From the NCBI RefSeq assembly GCF_000308595.1, contig NZ_BAGA01000179.1, positions 1 through 49,562 on the forward strand: a stretch of 49,562 bases of DNA. Reading direction: 5' to 3'. Below the pieces are notes generated by a model that was not told the DNA's origin, made no database searches, and saw nothing but the letters and a program-made list of their open reading frames with translations. The translations under genes and the position numbers were made by a program. Shown one piece after another: positions 7,785-16,496 of this stretch. The first letter of the stretch is position 1. Every line of letters begins with the position of its first letter. This DNA is from Nocardia higoensis NBRC 100133 (lineage in GTDB: Bacteria > Actinomycetota > Actinomycetes > Mycobacteriales > Mycobacteriaceae).

Positions 7785-9302
7785 TCAGCGCACCTTCTCG
7801 AAGCGCTCGGAGATGTCGCGATACTCCTCGCGGATGGCGGTTTTGGACAGCTTGCCGCTGGGCAGCCTGGGCAGCGGCTCGTCCCGGATCACCACATAGC
7901 GGGGCACCTTGTAGTCGGCCACCAGGCCGCGGTAGTGCTCGACGATGCGAGCTTCGTCGAGGCTGTCGTCGCCCTTGACGATGACAGCGGGCGTCTCACC
8001 GAAGCGCTCGTCGCTCGCGGCGATCACCGCGACCTCCTCGACTCCGGGCAGGGTGCTGACGACCTGCTCCAGTTCCACCGGAGAGACATTGATGCCGCCG
8101 GTGATGATGAGATCCTTGAGCCGGTCGACGAACTTCAGCCTGCCGTCGGCGTCCCTGGTGCCCAGATCGCCGCTGTGCAGCCAGCCGTCGGCCAAGGCGG
8201 TGGCCGTGGACTCCGGATCGTTCCAGTAACCGGGGGTCACGCCGGGACCGCGCAGCAGGATCTCGCCTTCCTCGCCCGGCGCGGCCTCGGTGCCGTCGGA
8301 GCGGACCACCTTCAGTTCGGTGAAGATCGAGCCGTTGCCGCAGGAGTCCGGATGGTCGGCCGCTTCCTGCAGCAACGTCGCGGTGGCGACGCCGCCCGCC
8401 TCGGTCATGCCGTAGATCTGCCGCAGCGCCACCCCCTTGTCCGCCCACCGCTCCAGCAGCGACACCGGCACGGCGGCGCCGCCGACGATGGCTGTGCGCA
8501 GCGAGCTCAGGTCCGCCTCCTGGAACTCCGGCGCCCGCGAGATCGCCTCGAAGATGAGCGGGACGCCGAAGATGGCCTGCACCTTCTGTTCCCCGAGCAG
8601 GCGTGCGGCGCGGCCGGGCACCAGCTCCTTCTCGATGACGATGGTGCCGCCGAGCACCACGGTCATCAGCAGGCCCCAGACCAGGCCGGGGGTGAACACC
8701 AGCGGCAGCACCAGCAGCGTCGTGGTGCCCGGACGCAAGCCCTCCTCGGTGAGCGAGGCCTCGAACACGATATTGAGCAGCGTGCGGTTGGTGCAGATGA
8801 CGCCCTTGGACAGGCCGGTGGAGCCGCTGGTGAACAGCAGGGCGGTGGGCTCGTCCGGTTCCAGATCGACGCGGAAGTCCTCGGGCTCGCCCTCGCGGAC
8901 CGCGATGAACTCACCGAAACCGATCGCGGTGAAGTCGTCGCCGAGCGCCCGGGTCGCGTCGAGGGTTTCGCCGAACTCCTCGGGCGCCACCACGACCTTC
9001 GCGCCCGCGTCGTCGAGCACCTTGCGCAACTCGGCGGGACGCAGCCGCGGGTTCAACGGGACCAGTACCGCACCGGCCTTCAGTACGCCCAGGGCGATGA
9101 CCGGCCACTCGAGCGAATTCGGGCCGAGAACGCCCACCCGCTCACCCCGCTGCACCCCACGCTCGGCCAGCGAGCGCGCGATGCGGCCCGACCAGTCGTG
9201 CAGGTGCCGGTAGGTCAGCGAGGCGTCGTCCACGACGATCGCGGTCCGATCCCCTTTCGACCGAGCCCACCAGGCCAGGGCGGATCCGATGGTCGCTGCC
9301 AT
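7785..9302 (-). CDS. Acyl-CoA synthetase (AMP-forming), FadD type
   Basis: Class I adenylate-forming enzyme of 505 residues that activates a carboxylic acid to its CoA ester via an acyl-AMP. Visible motifs in order: P-loop FTSGSTGLSKG at about 157-167, YGMTEAGG at 297-304, GWLHSGDLG at 373-381, the hinge DRLKDLIITGG at about 393-403, and the C-terminal catalytic lysine in LPSGKLSK (K484). The start at ATG 9302 has GAGGA four bases upstream. The length suits FadD3/FadD17-like ligases for ring-derived or medium-chain acids, but the substrate cannot be read from sequence. A copy of the local TetR operator and a GTGA-N6-TCAC motif lie in its 5' region. Confidence 0.93.
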   Translation of the reverse strand: MAATIGSALAWWARSKGDRTAIVVDDASLTYRHLHDWSGRIARSLAERGVQRGERVGVLGPNSLEWPVIALGVLKAGAVLVPLNPRLRPAELRKVLDDAGAKVVVAPEEFGETLDATRALGDDFTAIGFGEFIAVREGEPEDFRVDLEPDEPTALLFTSGSTGLSKGVICTNRTLLNIVFEASLTEEGLRPGTTTLLVLPLVFTPGLVWGLLMTVVLGGTIVIEKELVPGRAARLLGEQKVQAIFGVPLIFEAISRAPEFQEADLSSLRTAIVGGAAVPVSLLERWADKGVALRQIYGMTEAGGVATATLLQEAADHPDSCGNGSIFTELKVVRSDGTEAAPGEEGEILLRGPGVTPGYWNDPESTATALADGWLHSGDLGTRDADGRLKFVDRLKDLIITGGINVSPVELEQVVSTLPGVEEVAVIAASDERFGETPAVIVKGDDSLDEARIVEHYRGLVADYKVPRYVVIRDEPLPRLPSGKLSKTAIREEYRDISERFEKVR

Positions 9303-9358
9303 GTCGTCCTCGACTTTCTCGTTACGTTGATCATGCTCGCGCGAACACCTGACAAAAA

Positions 9359-9372
9359 GTGATGTCCGTCAC
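9359..9372. promoter_or_regulatory. GTGA-N6-TCAC motif (Crp/GlxR-like)
   Basis: GTGATGTCCGTCAC matches the core of the actinobacterial cAMP-receptor-type site (GTGA-N6-TCAC). It lies 57 bases before the fadD start and seven bases from the TetR-type operator. Two further copies of this pattern lie in promoter regions in this window (26007 and 46594). Confidence 0.45.
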
Positions 9373-9378
9373 CGATTA

Positions 9379-9395
9379 ATCTAACGACAGTAGTT
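9379..9395. promoter_or_regulatory. TetR-type operator, degenerate copy (ATCTAA-N5-GTAGTT)
   Basis: Left half ATCTAA is perfect; the right half GTAGTT matches TTAGAT at four of six positions, with the same 5-base spacer as the other sites at 12346, 12420, 14097 and 24224. Located 77 bases upstream of fadD. It is the weakest of the five copies. Confidence 0.5.
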
Positions 9396-9474
9396 TAAGT
9401 GATGCAAGAGCTGGGCGGGACTGTTTTCGTAACTCTCGGAAACACCATCCGCACGGACGTCCGAGGGCCGATAT

Positions 9475-10467
9475 TCAGCCGCGCGGAAACAACGGGGGGT
9501 CGATCCATTCGCCGATCTGATAGCAGGCGTGCGCGTCTTCCTGCTCGAACGACAGCAGCCGCAGCATACGTAGCGCGCCCTCGTTGTCGGGGTCCACACG
9601 CATCTGCGCCACCTGCGCGCCCTCGGCGGCCAGTTCGGTCAGGGCGCGGGTCAGCAACCTCGCCCCGAGGCCGCCGCCCCGCGCTGCGGTGTCCAGGACG
9701 AGCGCGTGCACCCTGGCGGTACGCAATTCCAGATGGATGCGCTGGCTCGGATCGAACCAGACGAAGCCCACGTCGCAGCCGTCCGGCCCGGTCGCCAGGA
9801 GCACCCCGCCGGAGCGATCGGCGAATTCGGCGGAGAACTGCTCGAACTGGGATTTCGTCAGGCCGCCGCGGGCGAGCACGTCGGTCACTCGCTTCGCCGT
9901 CGCGGGGTCGGCCAGGTCGTGCGCGGCGATGCTCACGTCACCGGGACCGTCATCGACTGTCAACGGCACCGCCATCGGGCCCGACAGGTGCCGCAGCACG
10001 GTCCAGAGCCTGGCCACCGGCCGCACGCCGAAGCGCCGGGTGAGCCGTTCCGAGGCGGGGTGGCTGCCGAAGGCCCAGCCGCGCAGCGACGTCGCGCCGG
10101 TGCCGCACCATCCATCCCGCGCCGACACCTCCAGGCCGAGTTCCTCGACCAGCGAGGTGGCGACCCCGCGCGACCGGTAGCGGGGATGGACCACCAGCGC
10201 CGCACTGCCTTGTCCGTGCTCGTCGATGCTCAGGTGCAGGTAGGCGACCATCACCACCGGCGCGTCCGGTCGGATGCTCAGCTCCCGGCGCGCCTTGACC
10301 GGCAGATGCCGGACCGTGTGGCCCGGCCCGGATCCGGCGTGCACGAGCCGCGGATCGATGGTGGTGAACCCGGCTTCCGCGTCGTACTCGGCCGCCTCGG
10401 TCACCAGCTTCTCGGCCTCGGCCAGGTCCTCGTCGTCGAGACGTTCGCACCAGGCGTAGGAGATCAT
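9475..10467 (-). CDS. Tandem GNAT-domain N-acetyltransferase (mycothiol-synthase-like)
   Basis: 330-residue protein with two GNAT folds, the architecture of mycothiol synthase MshD. Each half has its acetyl-CoA-binding loop: LVVHPRYRSRGVATSLVEEL at about residues 91-110 and LVLDTAARGGGLGARLLTRA in the C-terminal half. Only the first has the full R-x-x-G-x-A signature, so the halves may differ in acetyl-CoA binding. A Shine-Dalgarno AGAGG precedes ATG 10467. It lies 48 bases after the hydratase gene in the same direction, so it may be cotranscribed with a catabolic operon, an unusual place for a thiol-biosynthesis gene. More likely a paralogue that modifies an amine or thiol intermediate. The exact function is unknown. 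Confidence 0.8.
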   Translation of the reverse strand: MISYAWCERLDDEDLAEAEKLVTEAAEYDAEAGFTTIDPRLVHAGSGPGHTVRHLPVKARRELSIRPDAPVVMVAYLHLSIDEHGQGSAALVVHPRYRSRGVATSLVEELGLEVSARDGWCGTGATSLRGWAFGSHPASERLTRRFGVRPVARLWTVLRHLSGPMAVPLTVDDGPGDVSIAAHDLADPATAKRVTDVLARGGLTKSQFEQFSAEFADRSGGVLLATGPDGCDVGFVWFDPSQRIHLELRTARVHALVLDTAARGGGLGARLLTRALTELAAEGAQVAQMRVDPDNEGALRMLRLLSFEQEDAHACYQIGEWIDPPLFPRG

Positions 10468-10515
10468 CGGCTCACCTCTTCATTCGTTCGGCCGTCCGAC
10501 GGTCCGGTCGGCCGC

Positions 10516-11319
10516 TCAACGCCCGCTCCAGCGGGGCTGTCGTTTCTCGGCGAAGGCGCGCGGGCCTTCTTTGGCATCCGCGCTGGTCATCACGATCTTC
10601 GCCGCCGTGCGATTGACATCCCATTCCCCGGAGGACCAGCCGACCTGCCCCGCGGCGCTGTCGTGCAGCACCGTCTTGCTCTGCTGAACGGCCAGTGGCG
10701 CATTGGCCGCGATGACCGCGGCCATCTCCAGCGCCACGGTCAGCGCCGTACCCGCTGCCGCCACCTTGTTGACCAAACCCAGCTCGTAGGCACGCGCCGC
10801 CGAGACGGGCTGACCGGTCAGTGCGATCTCCGCCGCGACCTTGGCGGGCACCTGACGATGGATACGCAGCAGCCCGCCCGCGGCGGCGATGAGCCCGCGC
10901 CGCACCTCGGGCAGGCCGAGCGTGGCCGATTCGTCGATGACGGCCAGGTCCGCCGACAGCACGATCTCGGTGCCGCCGCCGAGCGCGAAGCCGTTGACCG
11001 CGGCGATCACCGGCTTGGGGATCCAGTGCCGCACGATGCCGGCGAAATCACGCTCGCGATGTTCGGGGTCGTAGATACTCCTGCCCGCGGCGATCTCCTT
11101 GAGATCCGCCCCGGCGCAGAAGGCTCGCCCCGCGCCGGTGATCACGACGACCCGCACGTCCGGATCGTCGGCGGCCCGGGCGAGCGCGTCACCCGCCGCG
11201 GCGGACAGCGCCGCGTTCACCGAGTTCATCGCATGGGGCCGATTGAGCGTGATGACGGCGATGTGGTCGCGCAGCTCGTACAGCGCTGCGGGTTCGGATA
11301 AGGACACGGACTCGGACAC
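10516..11319 (-). CDS. Enoyl-CoA hydratase/isomerase family protein
   Basis: Crotonase-fold enzyme of about 267 residues that adds water across a 2-enoyl-CoA. The oxyanion-hole segment AGRAFCAGADLKEI is present. Both catalytic glutamates expected of true hydratases are there: in NGFALGGGTEIVLSADL and in LGLPEVRRGL. Start chosen at GTG 11319 because AGGAGG lies just upstream; an in-frame ATG at 11340 would add seven residues without a good ribosome-binding site. It follows the Rieske reductase by 38 bases and should be in its operon. Confidence 0.92.
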   Translation of the reverse strand: MSESVSLSEPAALYELRDHIAVITLNRPHAMNSVNAALSAAAGDALARAADDPDVRVVVITGAGRAFCAGADLKEIAAGRSIYDPEHRERDFAGIVRHWIPKPVIAAVNGFALGGGTEIVLSADLAVIDESATLGLPEVRRGLIAAAGGLLRIHRQVPAKVAAEIALTGQPVSAARAYELGLVNKVAAAGTALTVALEMAAVIAANAPLAVQQSKTVLHDSAAGQVGWSSGEWDVNRTAAKIVMTSADAKEGPRAFAEKRQPRWSGR

Positions 11320-11357
11320 GGTGCCTCCTGGCGGAATCATGAAGTGGTGGACGACGT

Positions 11358-12308
11358 TCAGAGGTCGAGTACGAGCCGCGGGGTACAGCTGCGGGAGACG
11401 CAGACGAACATGACGTCGCCCGCATCCTGCTCCTCCTCGGTGAGGATCGAGTCGCGATGCTCCGGCGTGCCGCCGAGGACCGCCGCCTCACAGGTGCCGC
11501 AGGTGCCCTCCCGGCAGGAGAACTCGATATCGACGCCGCTGCGCTGGAGGGCCTCGAGCACCGACTCGGACTCCGCGACCTGCACCACGGTTCCGGTGCG
11601 GGCCAGCTCGACCTCGAACGCGCCGGCCGTCGAGGGTTCGATCTCCTTGGCCGCGAAACGTTCCGTGTGCAGCGTCGACCCGTCGCGGTCGCGGCACTCG
11701 GCTTCGATCGCCTGCAACAGCGGCTCGGGTCCACAGCAGTACACCGCGACTCCCGGCGCCGTCGCGTCGAGCGCGGCGCCGAGATCGAGCAGCCCGTGTT
11801 CGTCCTGCGGGCGTAGCAATACCCGGTCGGGATAGCGCCTGGTGAGCTCGTCGGCGAAGGCCATGCTCGCGAGACTGCGCCCGCCGTACAGCAGCCGCCA
11901 CGGCAGTCCCCGCTCGTGTACCAGGGCCAGCATCGGCAGCAGCGGCGTGATGCCGATGCCGCCCGCGACAAACAGATACGACGCCGCCTCGGCGAGCGCG
12001 AAATTGTTGCGCGGACCGCCGATCTCGACCAGATCGCCGACCTGCAGCTTGTCGTGCACGTAGATCGAGCCGCCGCGGCCGTCCGGTTCGCGCAGCACCG
12101 AGATCCGCAGCGACGAGCTGTCGGCGGGGTCGCCGCACAACGAGTACTGCCGGACCACGTCGCCGAGCACCAGGTCGATATGGGCTCCGGGTTCCCATCC
12201 CGGCACCGAGCCGCCGTCCGGGTCGGCAAGCGTCACTGTGACGACGCCGTCGGCGGCCGGTTCCTTGGCGGTGACCCGCAACCGGCGGGCTGTCCGATCT
12301 TCGTCCAT
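11358..12308 (-). CDS. Phthalate-dioxygenase-reductase type NAD(P)H:acceptor oxidoreductase
   Basis: 316-residue class IA reductase (VanB/PDR type) that passes electrons from NAD(P)H through flavin to a plant-type [2Fe-2S] centre and on to a Rieske oxygenase. In order: flavin domain with RQYSLCG (about 53-59), nucleotide domain with GGIGITPLLPML and YCCGPEPLL, and C-terminal ferredoxin domain with CREGTCGTC and a fourth Cys in MFVCVS. Its divergent partner unit includes the SDR, and the Rieske oxygenase gene lies nearby at 14158, so it is the obvious reductase for it. First gene of the minus-strand unit reductase - hydratase - GNAT. A near-perfect operator copy lies 38 bases upstream. Confidence 0.93.
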   Translation of the reverse strand: MDEDRTARRLRVTAKEPAADGVVTVTLADPDGGSVPGWEPGAHIDLVLGDVVRQYSLCGDPADSSSLRISVLREPDGRGGSIYVHDKLQVGDLVEIGGPRNNFALAEAASYLFVAGGIGITPLLPMLALVHERGLPWRLLYGGRSLASMAFADELTRRYPDRVLLRPQDEHGLLDLGAALDATAPGVAVYCCGPEPLLQAIEAECRDRDGSTLHTERFAAKEIEPSTAGAFEVELARTGTVVQVAESESVLEALQRSGVDIEFSCREGTCGTCEAAVLGGTPEHRDSILTEEEQDAGDVMFVCVSRSCTPRLVLDL

Positions 12309-12345
12309 CGCGCTCCCGTTTCCTCGCTATCAGATGCCGTGCTAA

Positions 12346-12362
12346 ATCTTATGCCGTTAGAT
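12346..12362. promoter_or_regulatory. TetR-type operator (ATCTTA-N5-TTAGAT)
   Basis: Inverted repeat ATCTTATGCCGTTAGAT with 5 of 6 symmetrical pairs, extending by one A/T pair on each side. It sits upstream of the reductase operon in the divergent control region. Same spacing as the copy at 12420, 74 bases away. Confidence 0.7.
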
Positions 12363-12419
12363 TAAACGCAAGCAAGTGCGACGTAGACGCGGATTCCGCA
12401 AAAGGGGTTCCGTCGATCT

Positions 12420-12436
12420 ATCTAAAGACATCAGAT
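12420..12436. promoter_or_regulatory. TetR-type operator (ATCTAA-N5-TCAGAT)
   Basis: Inverted repeat ATCTAAAGACATCAGAT, 5 of 6 symmetrical pairs plus one more T/A pair outside. It ends 16 bases before the chosen SDR start, so bound protein would block transcription or translation initiation of the plus-strand unit. Confidence 0.7.
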
Positions 12437-12452
12437 AATGGAGGAGGCCCTG

Positions 12453-13238
12453 ATGGGCGCGGAGCACACATCCGGCACATCCGTACTCGATCTGTTCCGC
12501 TTGGACGGGCGCGTCGCGGTGGTGACCGGAGCGGGAAGCGGACTCGGAGCCGGAATCGCCCTTGCGCTGGCCGAGGCGGGCGCCGATGTCGTGGTCGCCG
12601 GACGGCGGCGCGACCGGCTCGAGCAGGTCGCGCGGTCGGTCGTCGACCGCGGGCGACGCTGTCTGGTCGCACCCACCGACGTCACCGACCCCGATCAGTG
12701 CGACGCACTGGCGCATCTCACCATGCGAGAACTCGGGCAGCTCGACATCCTGATCAACAACGCCGGAGTCAGCCACGTCGCGCCCGCGCTGCGCGAGCAG
12801 CCCGCCGACTACCGCAAGGTGCTCGACGTCAACCTCTTCGGCGCCTACTGGGCCGCCCGATCCTGCGCCGCGGCGATGCGGCCGGGCTCGAGCATCGTCA
12901 ATGTCGCGAGCATGCTCGGGCTGGTGAAATCCGTACTCCCGCAGGCCGCGTACGCCTCGAGCAAGGCGGGACTGATCGGTCTCACCCGCGACCTGGCGAA
13001 CCAGTGGTCCGGCCGCAAAGGCATCCGGGTGAACGCGATCGCGCCCGGCTTCGTGGAGACCGACATGATCGGCGAGATGTCCGAGCAGACGCTGGCGGAT
13101 TTCCTGCGCGACTGCCCGCTCGGGCGCACCGCCACCCAGCGCGAAATCGATGCGGCCGTGGTGTTCCTGGCCGGTCCAGGCGCTGGCTACATCACCGGCT
13201 CGACCCTCGCGGTGGACGGTGGCACCTCCGGCCACTGA
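12453..13238 (+). CDS. Short-chain dehydrogenase/reductase
   Basis: Classical SDR of 261 residues oxidising or reducing an alcohol/ketone with NAD(P). Visible: TGAGSGLG cofactor loop near the N terminus, LINNAG, a serine in NVASML, the YASSK catalytic pair, and the usual C-terminal GSTLAVDGG. ATG 12453 is chosen over ATG 12438 because GGAGGAGG stands five bases before it and because the earlier ATG abuts the operator. Likely a 3-hydroxyacyl-CoA or ring-alcohol dehydrogenase in the pathway. It is the first gene of the plus-strand unit and divergent from the reductase operon. Confidence 0.9.
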   Translation: MGAEHTSGTSVLDLFRLDGRVAVVTGAGSGLGAGIALALAEAGADVVVAGRRRDRLEQVARSVVDRGRRCLVAPTDVTDPDQCDALAHLTMRELGQLDILINNAGVSHVAPALREQPADYRKVLDVNLFGAYWAARSCAAAMRPGSSIVNVASMLGLVKSVLPQAAYASSKAGLIGLTRDLANQWSGRKGIRVNAIAPGFVETDMIGEMSEQTLADFLRDCPLGRTATQREIDAAVVFLAGPGAGYITGSTLAVDGGTSGH

Positions 13239-13265
13239 GTGGGCGCGCCGTCACCGATGTCGCGG

Positions 13266-13290
13266 AGCGGGGGGCATCTCGCCGCCCGCT
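13266..13290 (+). terminator. Possible hairpin between SDR and TetR genes
   Basis: Arms AGCGGGGGGC and GCCGCCCGCT (one mismatch) with a five-base loop, 28 bases past the SDR stop. There is no T-run. It may attenuate read-through into the TetR gene. Confidence 0.4.
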
Positions 13291-13349
13291 ACGATCAACC
13301 TCACGTCGCTAGGTAAAGGTCCTGGTTCGAGCCGAGTGGAAAGCCGCGT

Positions 13350-13991
13350 ATGCCCCGACCGTCGCAACCGCTGATCAGCCGAGTATCGGTGGTGGCCGCC
13401 TCCATCGAGATCATCGACACCGAAGGCCTGGAGGCGTTCAGTCTGCCGAAACTGGCCAAGCATCTGGGGGTACGGGCACCCTCGCTCTACCACCACTTCG
13501 CGGACAAGTCGGAGATCCTGGCCGCGGTGGCCAGGCAGATCGCCGGCGCGGGACCGATCCCCCGCCGTCGCCCCGGCCCGGATTGGCCCGAGTTCTTCGT
13601 GACCCTCGCGCTGAACCTGCGCCGCTCCATCCTGCGCCATCGCAATGCCGCGCCCATCCTGCTGCAATACCTGCCCCGCGATCTGCTGATCGGCACCTAC
13701 GAGGAGACCGCGCAGTTCCTCGCCGATTCCGGCGTGCCCGCCCATCTGCACGTACAGATCCTCGACGGCATGGAGCGGATCACCATCGGCGCCGCCCTCG
13801 CCGAGGCGATGCGGCCGCCGAGCACCCGCAGCACGATCTTCCCGAATGTCGATCCGAAGTCGCAGCCGGTGCTCAGCCGCGCCCTGGCCGAGAACACCCT
13901 CACCTCCAAGCAGCTCTTCGAGGAGATGGTGCGCAGCTTCCTGCGCGGCGTGACGCGCGACGAGACAAGGGAAGCCGCGCTGCCGGACTGA
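13350..13991 (+). CDS. TetR-family transcriptional regulator
   Basis: 213-residue repressor. The N-terminal helix-turn-helix is clear at about residues 11-55 (ending LGVRAPSLYHHFADKSEIL). The C-terminal ligand domain contains an RPGPDWPEFF segment like the TetR_C group represented by Tn10 TetR. It lies in the middle of the catabolic block, within 4.3 kb of four of the five copies of the ATCTAA-N5-TTAGAT repeat, so it is the best candidate for the protein that reads them. The ligand would be a pathway acid or CoA ester. The gene itself has no copy directly in front, so its own autoregulation is not evident. Confidence 0.9.
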   Translation: MPRPSQPLISRVSVVAASIEIIDTEGLEAFSLPKLAKHLGVRAPSLYHHFADKSEILAAVARQIAGAGPIPRRRPGPDWPEFFVTLALNLRRSILRHRNAAPILLQYLPRDLLIGTYEETAQFLADSGVPAHLHVQILDGMERITIGAALAEAMRPPSTRSTIFPNVDPKSQPVLSRALAENTLTSKQLFEEMVRSFLRGVTRDETREAALPD

Positions 13992-14009
13992 GGTTTCCCG
14001 TCCGAACCG

Positions 14010-14049
14010 GCCCCGTCGGCCCTGGTCACGCCAGGGCGGCGGGGCTTTT
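14010..14049 (+). terminator. Rho-independent terminator after the TetR gene
   Basis: GCCCCG-T-CGGCCCTGG pairs with CCAGGGCGGCGGGGC around a five-base loop, followed by TTTT. It starts 18 bases after the TetR stop and separates it from the Rieske operon. Confidence 0.8.
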
Positions 14050-14096
14050 CGCTGCCCTGCCCAACCCCCGCCGATGATCCCGCCATTTACACCTAA

Positions 14097-14113
14097 ACCT
14101 AAATGGGTTAGAT
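14097..14113. promoter_or_regulatory. TetR-type operator (ACCTAA-N5-TTAGAT)
   Basis: Inverted repeat ACCTAAATGGGTTAGAT, 5 of 6 symmetrical pairs, with two more A/T pairs outside. It lies 44 bases before the Rieske oxygenase start. Confidence 0.7.
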
Positions 14114-14157
14114 TTAGCGACAAATCCGAACAGCTCAGAAGGTATTGGAGGAATGCC

Positions 14158-15330
14158 ATGACCGAGGTCGGGGCTCCCCGCGAGGAACGCATCAGGCGGG
14201 CGCTGACGCATCTGCGCAACGACACCACCGACGAGTTCGAGGACATCACCTGGTTCACACCGGAGGAGTTCACCGATCCGGGGATCGCCAAGCGGGAGCG
14301 CGATCTGATCTTCGGGCGGTCGCCGTCGATCGTCGCGCACGGTTCGGAGATCCCCCGGGCAGGGGATTTCTTCACCCTGCAGATGCCGCGCAACAACATC
14401 ATCGTGGTCCGCCAGCGCGACGGCGGCGTCAAGGCGATGGTCAACCTGTGCAGGCATCGCGGCGCGCTGGTGGAGAAGGAGGAGAAGGGCCGCTGCCGGC
14501 TGTTCTCCTGCCCGTACCACCGCTGGTCCTACGACATCGACGGCACGCTGCGCACCATCACCAGGGACAACACCTTCGGTGAACCCGAACGCGAAACGCT
14601 CGGGCTGATCGAGCTGCCGACCGAGGAACGCCACGGCTTCATCTGGGTGGTCGACGATGCCGATGCCACTATCGACGTGGCCTCCTGGCTCGGGCCGGAG
14701 ATGGACGCCATCATGAGCACCTACGACCTCGAGTCGAAGGTCTGCGTCAAGGCCGAGGGCTTCGACGAGCCGGTGAACTGGAAGATCATGCAGGACGCCT
14801 TCCTGGACGGCTACCACATCCAGTACGCGCACCCGAACACCGCGGCCAAGCACATCCACACCAATGTGATGGCCTTCGAGGACTTCGGCAAGCACTGCCG
14901 GTTCATCGCCCCGCGCAAGTCGATCGACCGCTGGATCGAAGAAGATCCGGGCGACCGCAGCCTGGCGAACGATGTCACCGAGACGCACTTCCTGCTGCCG
15001 AACAGCACCCTGCTGCGTCAGCCCGACCACTTCCAGCTGCTCACCTTCCGTCCGCACCCGACCGATCCGCAGCGGTGCCGGATGGAGATGCGCCTGATCG
15101 TCCCCTCGATCGAGGATTCCGGGATGACCGAGGAGCGTTGGACCCGGTTGTGGGGCAAGAACTGGCAGATCCTGCTCGACGTGCTGCACGCCGAGGACTT
15201 CCCGCTGCTGCGCGACTCCCAGCGCGGCATGACCAGCGCCAGCGCGGGGCGGATGGTGCTCGGCCGCAACGAGGTTGCCAACCAGGTCTTCCGCCGGGAG
15301 ACCCAGAAGCTGATGGAGCACTCCGGATGA
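14158..15330 (+). CDS. Rieske non-heme iron oxygenase, alpha subunit
   Basis: 390-residue ring-hydroxylating oxygenase. Rieske [2Fe-2S] ligands are C98-R-H100 and C118-P-Y-H121. The mononuclear iron site shows D217, H220 and H225 in LDGYHIQYAH, with a downstream carboxylate expected near HAEDFPLLRD. ATG 14158 has GGAGG six bases upstream. An earlier in-frame ATG at 14074 lies before the operator and is rejected. No beta subunit is encoded next to it, so it is likely an alpha-only (alpha3) oxygenase, fed by the reductase at 11358-12308. The next gene, an acyl-CoA dehydrogenase, overlaps by ATGA, suggesting that the substrate is a CoA ester or the acid that becomes one. Confidence 0.93.
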   Translation: MTEVGAPREERIRRALTHLRNDTTDEFEDITWFTPEEFTDPGIAKRERDLIFGRSPSIVAHGSEIPRAGDFFTLQMPRNNIIVVRQRDGGVKAMVNLCRHRGALVEKEEKGRCRLFSCPYHRWSYDIDGTLRTITRDNTFGEPERETLGLIELPTEERHGFIWVVDDADATIDVASWLGPEMDAIMSTYDLESKVCVKAEGFDEPVNWKIMQDAFLDGYHIQYAHPNTAAKHIHTNVMAFEDFGKHCRFIAPRKSIDRWIEEDPGDRSLANDVTETHFLLPNSTLLRQPDHFQLLTFRPHPTDPQRCRMEMRLIVPSIEDSGMTEERWTRLWGKNWQILLDVLHAEDFPLLRDSQRGMTSASAGRMVLGRNEVANQVFRRETQKLMEHSG

Positions 15331-16478
15331 GATCCGATCTGTTCGAGGCCGACCACGAACTGTTCGCCCAGACCGTGCGCGGCTTCGTCGAACGGCATGT
15401 CGTGCCGAAGATGGAGAAGTGGGACAGCGACCGGCTGATCGATCGGGACACCTGGCTGGCCGCGGGAGCGCAGGGCCTGCTGGGGCTGGCGGTGCCCGAG
15501 CAGTACGGCGGCGCGGGCGAGACCGACTACCGGTTCCGGGTGGTCGTCCAGTCCGAGATCGCCCGGGTCGGGGCCTCGGCCCTGCAGTCGGGCTTCTCGA
15601 CCAACGACGACATCGTGCTCAATTATCTGCTGCGCCACGCGAACGACGAGCAGCGCGAGCGCTGGCTGCGCGGCTTCGCGACCGGCGAGACCATCGGCGC
15701 CATCGCCATGACCGAACCCGGCGCGGGCAGCGACCTGCGGGCCGTGCAGACCACTGCCGTCCCCGACGGCGACCACTGGGTGATCAACGGGTCCAAGACG
15801 TTCATCACCAGCGGCGTCCTGGCCGATCTGGTCATCGTCTTCGCGCTCACCGATCGCGAGGCGGGCTCGCGCGGGTTCAGCCTGTTCGTGGTCGAGGACG
15901 GCACGCCCGGCTTCTCCCGCGGCCGCAAGCTCGACAAGGTCGGCCTGCACGCCCAGGACACCGCCGAACTGTTCTTCGACGATGTCCGGGTGCCGAAGGC
16001 GAATCTGCTCGGCGAACTCGGCGGCGGCTTCGGGTATCTCATGCAGAGCCTGCCGCTGGAACGGCTCGGCATCGGCATCGCGGCCCAGGTATCCGCGGAG
16101 GCGGTCCTGAGCTGGACCCTGGACTACGTGCGCGAGCGCAAGGCGTTCGGTAAGCGAGTCGGGGAGTTCCAGGGCCTCGGGTTCACCCTCGCCGAATTGC
16201 AGACCGCCGTGGAGGTCTCGCGCGCCTACATCGATCGCTGCGTCCGGGAGTACAACGCCGGGACCCTCACCGCCGTGGACGCCGCCAAGGCCAAGCTGTG
16301 GGCGACCGAGCTGCAGGGCCGGGTGATCGACGCGGGGGTGCAGATGCACGGCGGCTACGGGTACATGATCGAGTACCCGGTGGCCAAGGCCTACATCGAC
16401 GCTCGCATCCAGCGGATCTACGGCGGCACCAACGAGATCATGAAGGAGATCATCCATCGTGATCTGATGCGCGCCTGA
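15327..16478 (+). CDS. Acyl-CoA dehydrogenase
   Basis: FAD enzyme of 383 residues introducing the 2,3-double bond into an acyl-CoA. ATG 15327 overlaps the oxygenase stop. Family motifs: MTEPGAGSDL (about 128-137), WVINGSKTFITSG, RKAFGKRVGEFQ and RIYGGTNEIMKE at the C terminus. The catalytic base at the MCAD position (YEGT) is absent, but E245 in LPLERLGIG matches the long-chain/isovaleryl-type position, so the enzyme should be active. It probably supplies the substrate for the nearby hydratase. Last gene of its unit; two hairpins follow. Confidence 0.92.
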   Translation: MRSDLFEADHELFAQTVRGFVERHVVPKMEKWDSDRLIDRDTWLAAGAQGLLGLAVPEQYGGAGETDYRFRVVVQSEIARVGASALQSGFSTNDDIVLNYLLRHANDEQRERWLRGFATGETIGAIAMTEPGAGSDLRAVQTTAVPDGDHWVINGSKTFITSGVLADLVIVFALTDREAGSRGFSLFVVEDGTPGFSRGRKLDKVGLHAQDTAELFFDDVRVPKANLLGELGGGFGYLMQSLPLERLGIGIAAQVSAEAVLSWTLDYVRERKAFGKRVGEFQGLGFTLAELQTAVEVSRAYIDRCVREYNAGTLTAVDAAKAKLWATELQGRVIDAGVQMHGGYGYMIEYPVAKAYIDARIQRIYGGTNEIMKEIIHRDLMRA

Positions 16479-16496
16479 TTATCGGCGAACAACGCT

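Noticed and set aside
15327..16478. Idea that the acyl-CoA dehydrogenase lacked its catalytic base
   Set aside because: The MCAD-type Glu is missing, but the alternative Glu in LPLERLGIG, used by long-chain and isovaleryl-type enzymes, is present.
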